A stretch of DNA of 12,177 nt, taken from Flavobacteriales bacterium UBA2040. Lineage in GTDB: Bacteria > Bacteroidota > Bacteroidia > Flavobacteriales_D > Crocinitomicaceae. The position numbers and the translations under genes were made by a program. Position 1 is the stretch's first letter; every line of letters starts with the position of its first letter. Below are positions 1-6,352 of this stretch, piece after piece. The stretch spans positions 1 to 12,177 of the forward strand of contig DDBE01000079.1 in NCBI GenBank assembly GCA_002332715.1, given 5' to 3'. The notes beneath the pieces were generated by a model. That model made no database searches, was not told where the DNA came from, and saw only the letters and a list, made by a program, of their open reading frames with translations.

Positions 1-34
1 TCTTAAAGTGCAAACCACATCAAAACTAATAATT

Positions 35-235
35 ATGAAACAATTTATACTTTCTGTTCTTGGCTAGCTTCGCGCAATTCACTTTAAGTAAAACAGCAGC
101 AGGTGTAATAACCCAAACTCATGCAACAAAGATGGTATTTATTATGTCATCACAAAAGGTATATCGCTTCCTATTGCGTATACCCTTTATAATGATAATA
201 TCGACTTTTTTGTTAAACATGAAGAAATAAAGTGA
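35..235 (+). pseudogene. Frameshifted remnant of a small secreted protein gene
   Basis: An ATG at 35 opens a signal-peptide-like start (MKQFILSV) that hits TAG at 65-67. From base 60 the next frame continues sensibly as LASFAQFTLSKTAAGVITQTHA, completing a typical signal peptide and entering a mature region. Around base 125 the sense moves back to the original frame and reads NKDGIYYVITKG, then SLPIAYTLYNDNIDFFVKHEEIK, ending at TGA 233-235. Joining the three pieces gives one protein of about 66 residues, so two compensating frame changes (one base gained or two lost near 59, one base lost near 125) best explain it. The function is not recognised. Base-calling errors could also produce this pattern. 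The reading is based on the coherence of the joined translation, not on a known homologue. Confidence 0.5.
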
Positions 236-244
236 TGAAGAAAA

Positions 245-300
245 TTAATCCTGCCTTGCGACGGCAAGCCAATATCTCTTCTGCCGCAAGGCAGGCTTAA
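245..300. repeat. GC-rich inverted repeat, possible mnmD terminator
   Basis: Perfect 11-bp arms CCTGCCTTGCG (250-260) and CGCAAGGCAGG (285-295) are extended by TTAA/TTAA after one mismatch. A smaller internal hairpin, CTTGC (255-259) with GCAAG (264-268), competes with the main stem. The element stands out as GC-rich within AT-rich intergenic DNA. It begins 5 bases beyond the mnmD stop codon. Read on the minus strand, the stem is followed by a T-rich stretch (ATTAATTTTCTT), so it could end mnmD transcription. GC-rich CTGCC-type intergenic repeats are common in Bacteroidetes, so an interspersed repeat co-opted as a terminator is plausible. Confidence 0.6.
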
Positions 301-304
301 TGAC

Positions 305-979
305 CTAATGTTGGCAACCTGATTTGCTACCCATCAACATTTCTCTTTTTCCTGGAGGGCCGGATAATCTTTCCATTTTAAATCCAACACTCCCCAAATC
401 TCTCCTCACCTGCCCTTTGGCGCAATAAGTCAAAAAAAACGCGCCTACATTTGCCGATTCAAACACCTTTTCAAAAATAGGGATTGTCCATAATTCGGGC
501 TGCACGCGCGGACCAAATGCATCAAAATAAATGAAATCGAACGTATTCGGGATGGCCTCCCAATCTTCAAATTTGGTTTCTATTTTCGTAAGAGAAAAAT
601 TTGAATGTATTTCCACTTTCTGACTCCATCCTGAATCGTGTATCTTTTCGAAAAAATTACTCCCTTCGCTCCAAAGAGAATTGTAATTCAAAGCTTCTAA
701 TTCTTCTTTATTCACTGGAAAAGCTTCCAATCCAAAGTAATTTACCTTGACATTCAATTCAGTTGCCATTTGCAAAGTAAGAAAGGTATTGAGTCCAGTG
801 CCAAATCCCATTTCAAGAATAGAAATTTCTTTACGTTCAGCGATTCGCTCACGCGCTTTTTTTATAAAAACGTGCATCGCTTCTTGATGCGCTCCATTTA
901 TCGAATGATAGTGTTCATCCCAATCCTCAATATGAATCGTTTTTGAACCATCAGCTGTTTCGATTATCTTTCTTTGCAC
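305..979 (-). CDS. mnmD: tRNA U34 methyltransferase MnmD (DUF752, MnmC1-less)
   Basis: This is a 224-aa SAM-dependent methyltransferase matching the N-terminal methyltransferase half of E. coli MnmC. In that family the enzyme methylates 5-aminomethyl(-2-thio)uridine at tRNA position 34 to give mnm5(s2)U. Visible motifs are DEHYHSINGA (21-30), the SAM-binding loop EMGFGTGLN (56-64), the active-site segment FDAFGPRVQPELW (152-164), TYCAKGQVRRDL (184-195) and the C-terminal GPPGKREML (207-215). There is no FAD-dependent MnmC1 oxidase domain, so it is the standalone form, which acts on nm5U rather than cmnm5U. The start at 979 leads directly into the conserved N-terminus. A TAnnTTTG element lies only four bases upstream, so the transcript may lack a leader. 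It diverges from dnaB. The frame is complete and shows no defect. Confidence 0.9.
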   Translation of the reverse strand: MQRKIIETADGSKTIHIEDWDEHYHSINGAHQEAMHVFIKKARERIAERKEISILEMGFGTGLNTFLTLQMATELNVKVNYFGLEAFPVNKEELEALNYNSLWSEGSNFFEKIHDSGWSQKVEIHSNFSLTKIETKFEDWEAIPNTFDFIYFDAFGPRVQPELWTIPIFEKVFESANVGAFFLTYCAKGQVRRDLGSVGFKMERLSGPPGKREMLMGSKSGCQH

Positions 980-983
980 GGGC

Positions 984-991
984 CAAAGTTA
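984..991 (-). promoter_or_regulatory. Candidate -7 element for mnmD
   Basis: Read on the minus strand this is TAACTTTG, an exact match to the Bacteroidetes -7 consensus TAnnTTTG. It ends four bases before the mnmD ATG. No good TTTG-like -33 element is seen 19-21 bases further upstream, so the call rests on one element. If used, transcription would start at or next to the start codon. Confidence 0.4.
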
Positions 992-1001
992 AACTTGTTT
1001 C

Positions 1002-1027
1002 AACAATTGTTAATAACGATTCGTTAT
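1002..1027. promoter_or_regulatory. Two adjacent palindromes, possible operator
   Basis: AACAATTGTT (1002-1011) is a perfect 10-bp palindrome. One base later, ATAACGA (1013-1019), a central T (1020) and TCGTTAT (1021-1027) form a second palindrome with 7-bp arms. Both lie in the 116-bp divergent region between mnmD and dnaB, about where an mnmD -33 element would fall and about 70 bp upstream of the predicted dnaB start point. A dimeric regulator site is an inference only; AT-rich DNA produces some palindromes by chance. Confidence 0.35.
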
Positions 1028-1057
1028 ATCTTTTTTAAATTTTTATCTACAAAAAAA

Positions 1058-1088
1058 TTCGATGTGGAGCTTCAATACCGTATCTTTG
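1058..1088 (+). promoter_or_regulatory. Bacteroidetes-type promoter of dnaB
   Basis: TTCG at 1058-1061 (one mismatch to TTTG) and TATCTTTG at 1081-1088 (exact TAnnTTTG) are separated by 19 bp, the expected spacing. The -7 element ends seven bases before the dnaB ATG at 1096, which predicts a 5' leader of only a few bases. Confidence 0.65.
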
Positions 1089-1095
1089 TTTTAAT

Positions 1096-2670
1096 ATGGA
1101 AAAGAAGGTGGAAAACAACAGAAAACCAATTAATCGATTGAAAAACGCAGGACCGATGGCGAACGAATTGGGGAAATTTCCACCACAAGCTATTGACATC
1201 GAACAAGCTGTCCTTGGGGCATTGATGCTCGAGAAAAATGCCGTTACTGATACCATCGATTTGCTTTCTCCGCAGAGTTTTTACGATCCAAAACACCAAA
1301 ATATTTACACTGCTGTACGTGAATTATTCGCGACATCAACACCTGTAGATATACTTACAGTTACCAACCAATTGAAAAAGGAAGGTCTATTAGAAGCCAG
1401 TGGAGGTGCGGTTTATATTTCTCAATTGACTTCTCGTGTTGCTTCTGCAGCGCATATAGAATATCACGCTCGAATTATAAGCGAAAAGCATATTAAAAGG
1501 GAATTGATTCGTATGAGTACCGAGGTGCAAAAATTGGCCTACGAGGACACCAATGATGTTTTTGAAGTACTCAATAAAGCTGAGGAAGACTTGTTTAAAA
1601 TCTCCGAGAAGAATATGGGGAAACAAGTTGCTGAAATGAAGAACGTTGTTCGTGAGGCGATAGATGAAATTGAAAAAGCGAGTCAAAACAAAGATGGATT
1701 ATCGGGTATTCCAACCGGATTCATAGATCTAGATAAAATTACCGCGGGTTGGCAAAAATCAGATATGATTGTAATTGCTGCTCGTCCAGCTATGGGGAAA
1801 ACGGCCTTTGTTCTTTCAATGGCACGCAATACAGCTGTGGATTATGGAATGGGAGTGGCCATTTTCTCTTTGGAGATGTCAGCCGTTCAATTGGTAAAAC
1901 GTTTGATTTCGAGTGAAAGTCGCTTGCCTGCAGATAAATTGCGGAAAGGTGATTTGGCAGAGCATGAATTCCAACAATTGCACACGCGAATCTCTAAATT
2001 ATCCCAAGCACCAATTTACATTGATGATACAGCCGGAATTTCTATTTTCGATTTACGGGCGAAATGTCGTCGTTTGAAATTACAATACGACATTCAAGTG
2101 GTCATCATCGATTACCTACAGTTAATGACTGCCGGTGGTGGAAAAGGTCCTGGAAATCGTGAACAAGAAATTTCCTTAATATCTCGTTCTATTAAGGAAA
2201 TTGCAAAAGAATTAAACGTGCCAATGATTGCTCTGTCTCAGTTGAGTCGGTCAGTTGAACAACGCGGTGGTGATAAACGACCGGTACTTTCCGACCTTCG
2301 TGAATCTGGAGCAATTGAGCAAGATGCCGACATCGTTTCCTTTATTTATCGTCCAGAGTATTATGGGTTAATGGACGATGGTGAAGGCGGTTCAAATGCA
2401 GGAATTGGTGAAATCATCGTAGCAAAACACAGAAATGGTTCTTTGGATACCGTTCGACTTCGATTCATAGGTCAATACGCCCGATTTGAGAACTTGGATA
2501 ACATGGATGCCAATTTCGGAAATTCTACAATTGGGTCAGCTATGAATAGCAACAAGGCTATTGAAAGTGCAGCAGCGAATGCATTTAACATTCCAAGTAA
2601 AATCAACGTCATAAACGAAAAAGATGGAGAAGATTTTAGCTCTTCCAGCGATATTGAGAATGCTTTTTAA
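1096..2670 (+). CDS. dnaB: Replicative DNA helicase DnaB
   Basis: This 524-aa protein is the hexameric helicase that unwinds DNA at the replication fork and interacts with primase. The N-terminal DnaB domain spans roughly residues 28-130 (PPQAIDIEQAVLGALM). After a linker, the RecA-like ATPase domain starts near 200. It contains Walker A ARPAMGKTAF (229-238), the catalytic-glutamate motif FSLEM (257-261), Walker B VVIIDYLQL (335-343), SQLSRSVEQR (381-390), DLRESGAIEQDAD (400-412) and an arginine-finger-type segment KHRNG (444-448). Residues from about 468 onward form a low-complexity tail rich in Asn, Ser and acidic residues. No intein is present, although DnaB is a common intein site. The start follows a well-placed promoter, and the leading ~25 residues are probably a disordered extension. 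Confidence 0.97.
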   Translation: MEKKVENNRKPINRLKNAGPMANELGKFPPQAIDIEQAVLGALMLEKNAVTDTIDLLSPQSFYDPKHQNIYTAVRELFATSTPVDILTVTNQLKKEGLLEASGGAVYISQLTSRVASAAHIEYHARIISEKHIKRELIRMSTEVQKLAYEDTNDVFEVLNKAEEDLFKISEKNMGKQVAEMKNVVREAIDEIEKASQNKDGLSGIPTGFIDLDKITAGWQKSDMIVIAARPAMGKTAFVLSMARNTAVDYGMGVAIFSLEMSAVQLVKRLISSESRLPADKLRKGDLAEHEFQQLHTRISKLSQAPIYIDDTAGISIFDLRAKCRRLKLQYDIQVVIIDYLQLMTAGGGKGPGNREQEISLISRSIKEIAKELNVPMIALSQLSRSVEQRGGDKRPVLSDLRESGAIEQDADIVSFIYRPEYYGLMDDGEGGSNAGIGEIIVAKHRNGSLDTVRLRFIGQYARFENLDNMDANFGNSTIGSAMNSNKAIESAAANAFNIPSKINVINEKDGEDFSSSSDIENAF

Positions 2671-2687
2671 AGAAAAGCACGATTTTT
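2661..2687 (+). terminator. Weak terminator-like hairpin at the dnaB stop
   Basis: TGCTTTT (2661-2667) and AAAAGCA (2673-2679) are perfect 7-bp arms. The five-base loop contains most of the dnaB TAA stop codon region, and a T run follows at 2683-2687. Only two of seven pairs are G-C, so it is a weak stem and may only attenuate read-through into the next gene. Confidence 0.3.
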
Positions 2688-2723
2688 GAGTTATTACAAT
2701 TGGGAAAACGACTTTAAAATAAT

Positions 2724-3986
2724 ATGATAAACAAATCACTTTTCTTTCTTTCACTGATAACCTGGTCTTTCCAAACGAATGCCTCTCAAATTTTAGTTTC
2801 TATGGACGACTCACAAAGCGACCATTTGAAAGCGTATGGTGTTTCATTTTGGGTGCTTGAGAACAATGTAGTGATGGAATGGTTGTTAAATTACAGAGGT
2901 GGATCTTTTATTTTCCCTCACTTACAAACAATTGAGGAAGAGTTGGTGATTCGTGGTGTGAAATACGAGGTTCTTGCTGACGGTCAGGTCAATGCAATAA
3001 AACGACAAATCGGAAATCCAGAAGTAAACATGGAAGTGGTTCAATTGGAAAAAGCACCGAAGATTGCCGTGTATACCCCTGAAGGAAAAATGCCCTGGGA
3101 TGATGCAGTAACCCTCGTTTTGGATTATGCAGAAATTCCATATGATAAGATTTATGATTCTTCTATTGTAAATGGCGTTTTACCGGAATATGATTGGCTG
3201 CACTTACACCACGAAGATTTTACTGGCCAATACGGTAAGTTTTATGCCAATTATCGTTCGTTTCCATGGTATCAGCAACAAGTAAAAGACGCAGAAGAAA
3301 GTGCCATTCGATTGGGATTTGCGAAAGTTTCGGGATTGAAGTTAGCAGTGGCATTGAGAATCCGGGAATTCGTTTTTGGTGGTGGATTCTTGTTCACCAT
3401 GTGCAGTGGAACAGATAGTTTCGATATTGCCCTAGCTGCGGCGAAAACGGATATTTGCGAGAGTATGTTTGATGGCGACCCCTCTGACCCGAATTGTCAA
3501 AATAAGCTCGAGTACGACAATACTTTTGCTTTCAAGGACTTCACTTTGGAGAGAAACCCAATGGTGTATGAGTACTCTGACATTGATGGAACAGAGAAAC
3601 ACAACAAATTAAGAGAAGAAACCGACAATTTTACATTGTTTGATTTTTCTGCGAAATGGGATGTTGTTCCAACGATGTTGACGCAATGTCACACGGATGT
3701 TATCCCAGGATTTTATGGTCAAACGACTGATTTCAACAAAGAATTCATTAAGCCGAACGTGTTGATTCTAGGAGAAAGTGAAGCTCTGGGAACCGCGCGT
3801 TACATTCATGGCGAAATGGGTCAAGGTACGTGGACATTTTATGGTGGACACGATCCAGAGGACTACCAACATAGAGTTTCAGATCCTCCTACAGATTTGA
3901 ACTTACATCCAAATTCGCCGGGTTATCGGTTGATTCTGAATAATATTTTGTTTCCTGCGGCAAAGAAGAAGAAAAGAAAGACTTAG
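2724..3986 (+). CDS. Secreted GATase-like protein of unknown function
   Basis: This is a 420-aa protein with a signal peptide (residues 1-20, likely cleavage TNA|SQ), so it is exported. From recall, close relatives in Flavobacteriia sit beside dnaB and are commonly auto-named 'asparagine synthetase B'. The sequence does not support that name: there is no N-terminal catalytic Cys of a class II amidotransferase, and the exported location does not fit. Visible segments are LLNYRGGSFIFP (54-65), APKIAVYTPEGKMPWDDAVTL (111-131), YDWLHLHHEDFTGQYGKFY (156-174), GGGFLFTMCSGTDSFD (219-234) and GTWTFYGGHDPEDYQH (368-383). FLFTMCSG around Cys227 resembles the nucleophile elbow of class I GATase-like folds, and CSGTDS superficially resembles an asparagine-synthetase P-loop, which may explain the name. 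The C-terminus ends in a lysine/arginine-rich tail. It lies 53 bp after dnaB on the same strand with a poor promoter match, so co-transcription is possible. Function is unknown. Confidence 0.8.
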   Translation: MINKSLFFLSLITWSFQTNASQILVSMDDSQSDHLKAYGVSFWVLENNVVMEWLLNYRGGSFIFPHLQTIEEELVIRGVKYEVLADGQVNAIKRQIGNPEVNMEVVQLEKAPKIAVYTPEGKMPWDDAVTLVLDYAEIPYDKIYDSSIVNGVLPEYDWLHLHHEDFTGQYGKFYANYRSFPWYQQQVKDAEESAIRLGFAKVSGLKLAVALRIREFVFGGGFLFTMCSGTDSFDIALAAAKTDICESMFDGDPSDPNCQNKLEYDNTFAFKDFTLERNPMVYEYSDIDGTEKHNKLREETDNFTLFDFSAKWDVVPTMLTQCHTDVIPGFYGQTTDFNKEFIKPNVLILGESEALGTARYIHGEMGQGTWTFYGGHDPEDYQHRVSDPPTDLNLHPNSPGYRLILNNILFPAAKKKKRKT

Positions 3987-4026
3987 AGTCATGTGTCAAA
4001 AAAACAGATTTTCGCAAACTAAAAAC

Positions 4027-4980
4027 TTAGTCTTTTAAAATTCGCGAATTTTCTTTTTTAGCTTTCACAAATTTCCTTTTTGGAGTAAACGTCCACGCCA
4101 AAATCCGACTCGACTTATTCCCCTGCCCCATCTGTATCGTTCTCACCTCTTTCGCCCTGCATTTGTCGAGCAAGGCATAAAACAATTTCAAGTTCGACTC
4201 TTTTGAAACCAAGGTTGTGAACCAAATTACATTGTCTTTCACCTTCGCACTTTCATAAATCATGTTTTGCACGAAGCGTTTTTCACCACCTTCACACCAT
4301 AATTCATTGCTTATACCGCTAAAATTTTGTTTTGGAACAGAGTCGCTTTTGTCGCCGTGCAAGTTTTTTACTTTTCGAGTAGATGACTTTACTGAATCCT
4401 GAGGTGAAGAAAAAAACGGAGGATTGCAGACACTCAAATCAAACTTTTCTCCTTTCATTATTACTCCATCGAAAATATTTCTTGCTTGACGCTGGTTCCT
4501 AAATTCTATGTTTAATAATAATTCACCATTACCTTTGCAAATTTCTTCTGCCGTTTTCAAAGACACTTGACGAATGTCCGATCCAACGAAAGTCCAACCA
4601 TATTCAATGTGTCCAATAATCGGATAGATACAATTTGCCCCGCATCCGATATCAAGAACTTTCACCTCCGGTCCTGTCGGAATCTTCCCGAAAGATCGAC
4701 TTGAAATTAAATCTGCCGTGTAATGAATATAATCAGCTCGACCTGGAATCGGCGGAATGAGATTGTCTTCAGGGAGATCGTATGATTCCAAACCATATTG
4801 CGTCATTAGTAAACCTTTGTTCAACAATAGAACGGCTTGTGGCTGTGTGAAATCGATGGTTTCTTCACCCGAAATATTTTTGGTGATAAACGATTTCAAT
4901 TCTGGGCAGGCCTTCACCAAAGCGTTAATATCGTACTTTCCCTGGTATTTATTTCTCGGATGAATCTTTGATTTACTCAT
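4027..4980 (-). CDS. rlmF: 23S rRNA (adenine(1618)-N6)-methyltransferase RlmF
   Basis: This 317-aa protein belongs to the RlmF (YbiN) family, which methylates N6 of A1618 in 23S rRNA using SAM. Motifs present: HPRNKYQGKYD (7-17), PPIPGRADYIHY (76-87), SAM-binding LDIGCGANCIYP (109-120), and the N6-adenine methyltransferase catalytic tetrapeptide NPPF (186-189) followed by FSSPQDS. The C-terminal part includes GGEKRFVQNM (231-240) and WFTTLVSK (253-260). I chose the start at 4980 (MSKSKIHPRNKY). An in-frame ATG at 5031 would add 17 hydrophobic residues with no family counterpart. The 3' end faces the dnaB-linked secreted gene with 40 bp between the stops. It lies 112 bp downstream of lhgO on the same strand and may be read from that unit or have its own promoter. 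Confidence 0.92.
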   Translation of the reverse strand: MSKSKIHPRNKYQGKYDINALVKACPELKSFITKNISGEETIDFTQPQAVLLLNKGLLMTQYGLESYDLPEDNLIPPIPGRADYIHYTADLISSRSFGKIPTGPEVKVLDIGCGANCIYPIIGHIEYGWTFVGSDIRQVSLKTAEEICKGNGELLLNIEFRNQRQARNIFDGVIMKGEKFDLSVCNPPFFSSPQDSVKSSTRKVKNLHGDKSDSVPKQNFSGISNELWCEGGEKRFVQNMIYESAKVKDNVIWFTTLVSKESNLKLFYALLDKCRAKEVRTIQMGQGNKSSRILAWTFTPKRKFVKAKKENSRILKD

Positions 4981-5092
4981 GAATTGGAATTTTAATAAAA
5001 TAACGAGTGAAAATTCTATTTCTAAAATCAAATTTTATTCCAAAAGGTATTATACCAAGTAGTATAAAATTAATAGCTGTTGAATTTTAAAA

Positions 5093-6301
5093 TTACAATT
5101 TGAATTTCTCTTCTACCTCTTTCGCGATATAATTCCCAATAGCCAAGGAAGCAGTTGCCGCAGGACTAGGTGCATTCAAGACATGAATAGAATTTCCTTC
5201 ATGAATAATTTTAAAGTCATCACGCGTGTCACCATCTTGACGCAGTAATAAAGCGCGTACACCAGAGCGACCAGTTCTCAAATCATCCATCGTTAAATCT
5301 GGAACCATTCGTTGTAAAGTTTTCAAGAATAATTTTTTCGAAAAAGCTCTTCTATACTCATTAATTCCAAAACGCGCATTGCTAAAAAACAACTTCCACG
5401 TTCCTTTATAGGTCAATGCATCCCACGTATCTCTCCATGAAAAGTCCGTTTTTCCATATCCTTCGCGTTTGAAGGTGAATACGGCATTTGGTCCACATTC
5501 TATTTCACCATCTGTCATACGTGTAAAATGTACGCCCAAGAATGGAAAATCAGGATTAGGGACAGGGTAGATAAGATGTTTGATTTTATGATGTCCCTGT
5601 TCAGTCAACTCGTAATAATCACCACGGAAGCCAACGACTTTTTCTTTCAACTTAACATCGTCTTTTTTCGCTAACCGATCTGCTTGAAGTCCACCACAAA
5701 AAACCAAATACTTTGCAGAAAAATCTCCTTTGTTTGTTTTGATAGTCGAATGTCCTTCGTCTTTCTCTATGTCCAAAACCTCATGTTGCAAGTACAATAT
5801 ACTGTTTGCATTCATCGCTAAAGCGAGTTCAACCATTTTTTCGGTCGCACCGCGGAAATCAATGATACCTGTGCATGGAACATGCAGTCCTGCAATCCCA
5901 AGACAATGTGGTTCTATTTCTTTAATTTCTGCCGGACCAATTTTACGCAACCCTTCAATTTCGTTCTCTAATCCGGTTTGATAGATTTTTTCCAAGAAAG
6001 GAAGCTCTTCCTCACCCGTTGCAACGACAATTTTACCACAAACGTCATGATCAATACCATGTTCCTTTGCAAAAGCGACCAATTCATGACGACCTTCGAT
6101 GCAATTTCTTGCTTTCAGCGAACCTGGTTTATAGTACAATCCTGAGTGAATCACACCCGAATTATGACCGGTTTGATGGTCAGCCAACAAATTCTCTTTC
6201 TCAAAGAGAGCAATATTTAAACTGGGATACTTCTTCTGTAACTTATAAAAGGTCGCTGCTCCCACAATTCCTCCTCCAACTATCGCTATATCGTAAGTCA
6301 T
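5093..6301 (-). CDS. lhgO: L-2-hydroxyglutarate oxidase/dehydrogenase LhgO
   Basis: This is a 402-aa FAD-dependent oxidoreductase of the DAO family. LhgO oxidises L-2-hydroxyglutarate to 2-oxoglutarate. In E. coli the electrons go to the membrane quinone pool, and the enzyme is linked to glutarate/lysine breakdown; it also serves as metabolite repair. The N-terminal Rossmann FAD motif is GGGIVGAAT (9-17), followed by FEKE (33-36) and the characteristic HNSGVIHSGLYY (47-57 region). Other landmarks are VPCTGIIDF in the middle, GRSGVRALLLRQDG (from about 344) and the second FAD-contact segment NAPSPAATASLAIG (from 376). Length and motifs fit an intact enzyme. No glutarate hydroxylase is visible nearby, so a repair role is as likely as catabolism. 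It follows the M14 peptidase gene by 34 bp but has its own promoter candidate inside that gene's 3' end. Confidence 0.93.
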   Translation of the reverse strand: MTYDIAIVGGGIVGAATFYKLQKKYPSLNIALFEKENLLADHQTGHNSGVIHSGLYYKPGSLKARNCIEGRHELVAFAKEHGIDHDVCGKIVVATGEEELPFLEKIYQTGLENEIEGLRKIGPAEIKEIEPHCLGIAGLHVPCTGIIDFRGATEKMVELALAMNANSILYLQHEVLDIEKDEGHSTIKTNKGDFSAKYLVFCGGLQADRLAKKDDVKLKEKVVGFRGDYYELTEQGHHKIKHLIYPVPNPDFPFLGVHFTRMTDGEIECGPNAVFTFKREGYGKTDFSWRDTWDALTYKGTWKLFFSNARFGINEYRRAFSKKLFLKTLQRMVPDLTMDDLRTGRSGVRALLLRQDGDTRDDFKIIHEGNSIHVLNAPSPAATASLAIGNYIAKEVEEKFKL

Positions 6302-6321
6302 CTACTTGCTAAATTTGGTCA

Positions 6322-6352
6322 CAAAAATACGAAAACTAATAGACGAAGTAAA
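6322..6352 (-). promoter_or_regulatory. Candidate lhgO promoter
   Basis: On the minus strand, TATTTTTG (6322-6329) is an exact TAnnTTTG match. A TTTA (6349-6352), one base from TTTG, lies 19 bp upstream of it. The -7 element ends 20 bases before the lhgO ATG. The -33 part overlaps the last codons of the peptidase gene, which suggests lhgO can be expressed independently of it. Confidence 0.5.

Noticed and set aside
3977..4035. Possible bidirectional terminator between the convergent genes
   Set aside because: AAAGACT and AGTCTTT can pair, but the stem is only 7 bp with few G-C pairs and the loop is about 45 bases.
4981..5031. Upstream start of rlmF adding 17 residues
   Set aside because: The extension is hydrophobic and AT-rich with no counterpart expected in RlmF; MSKSKIHPRNKY at 4980 is the family-like start.
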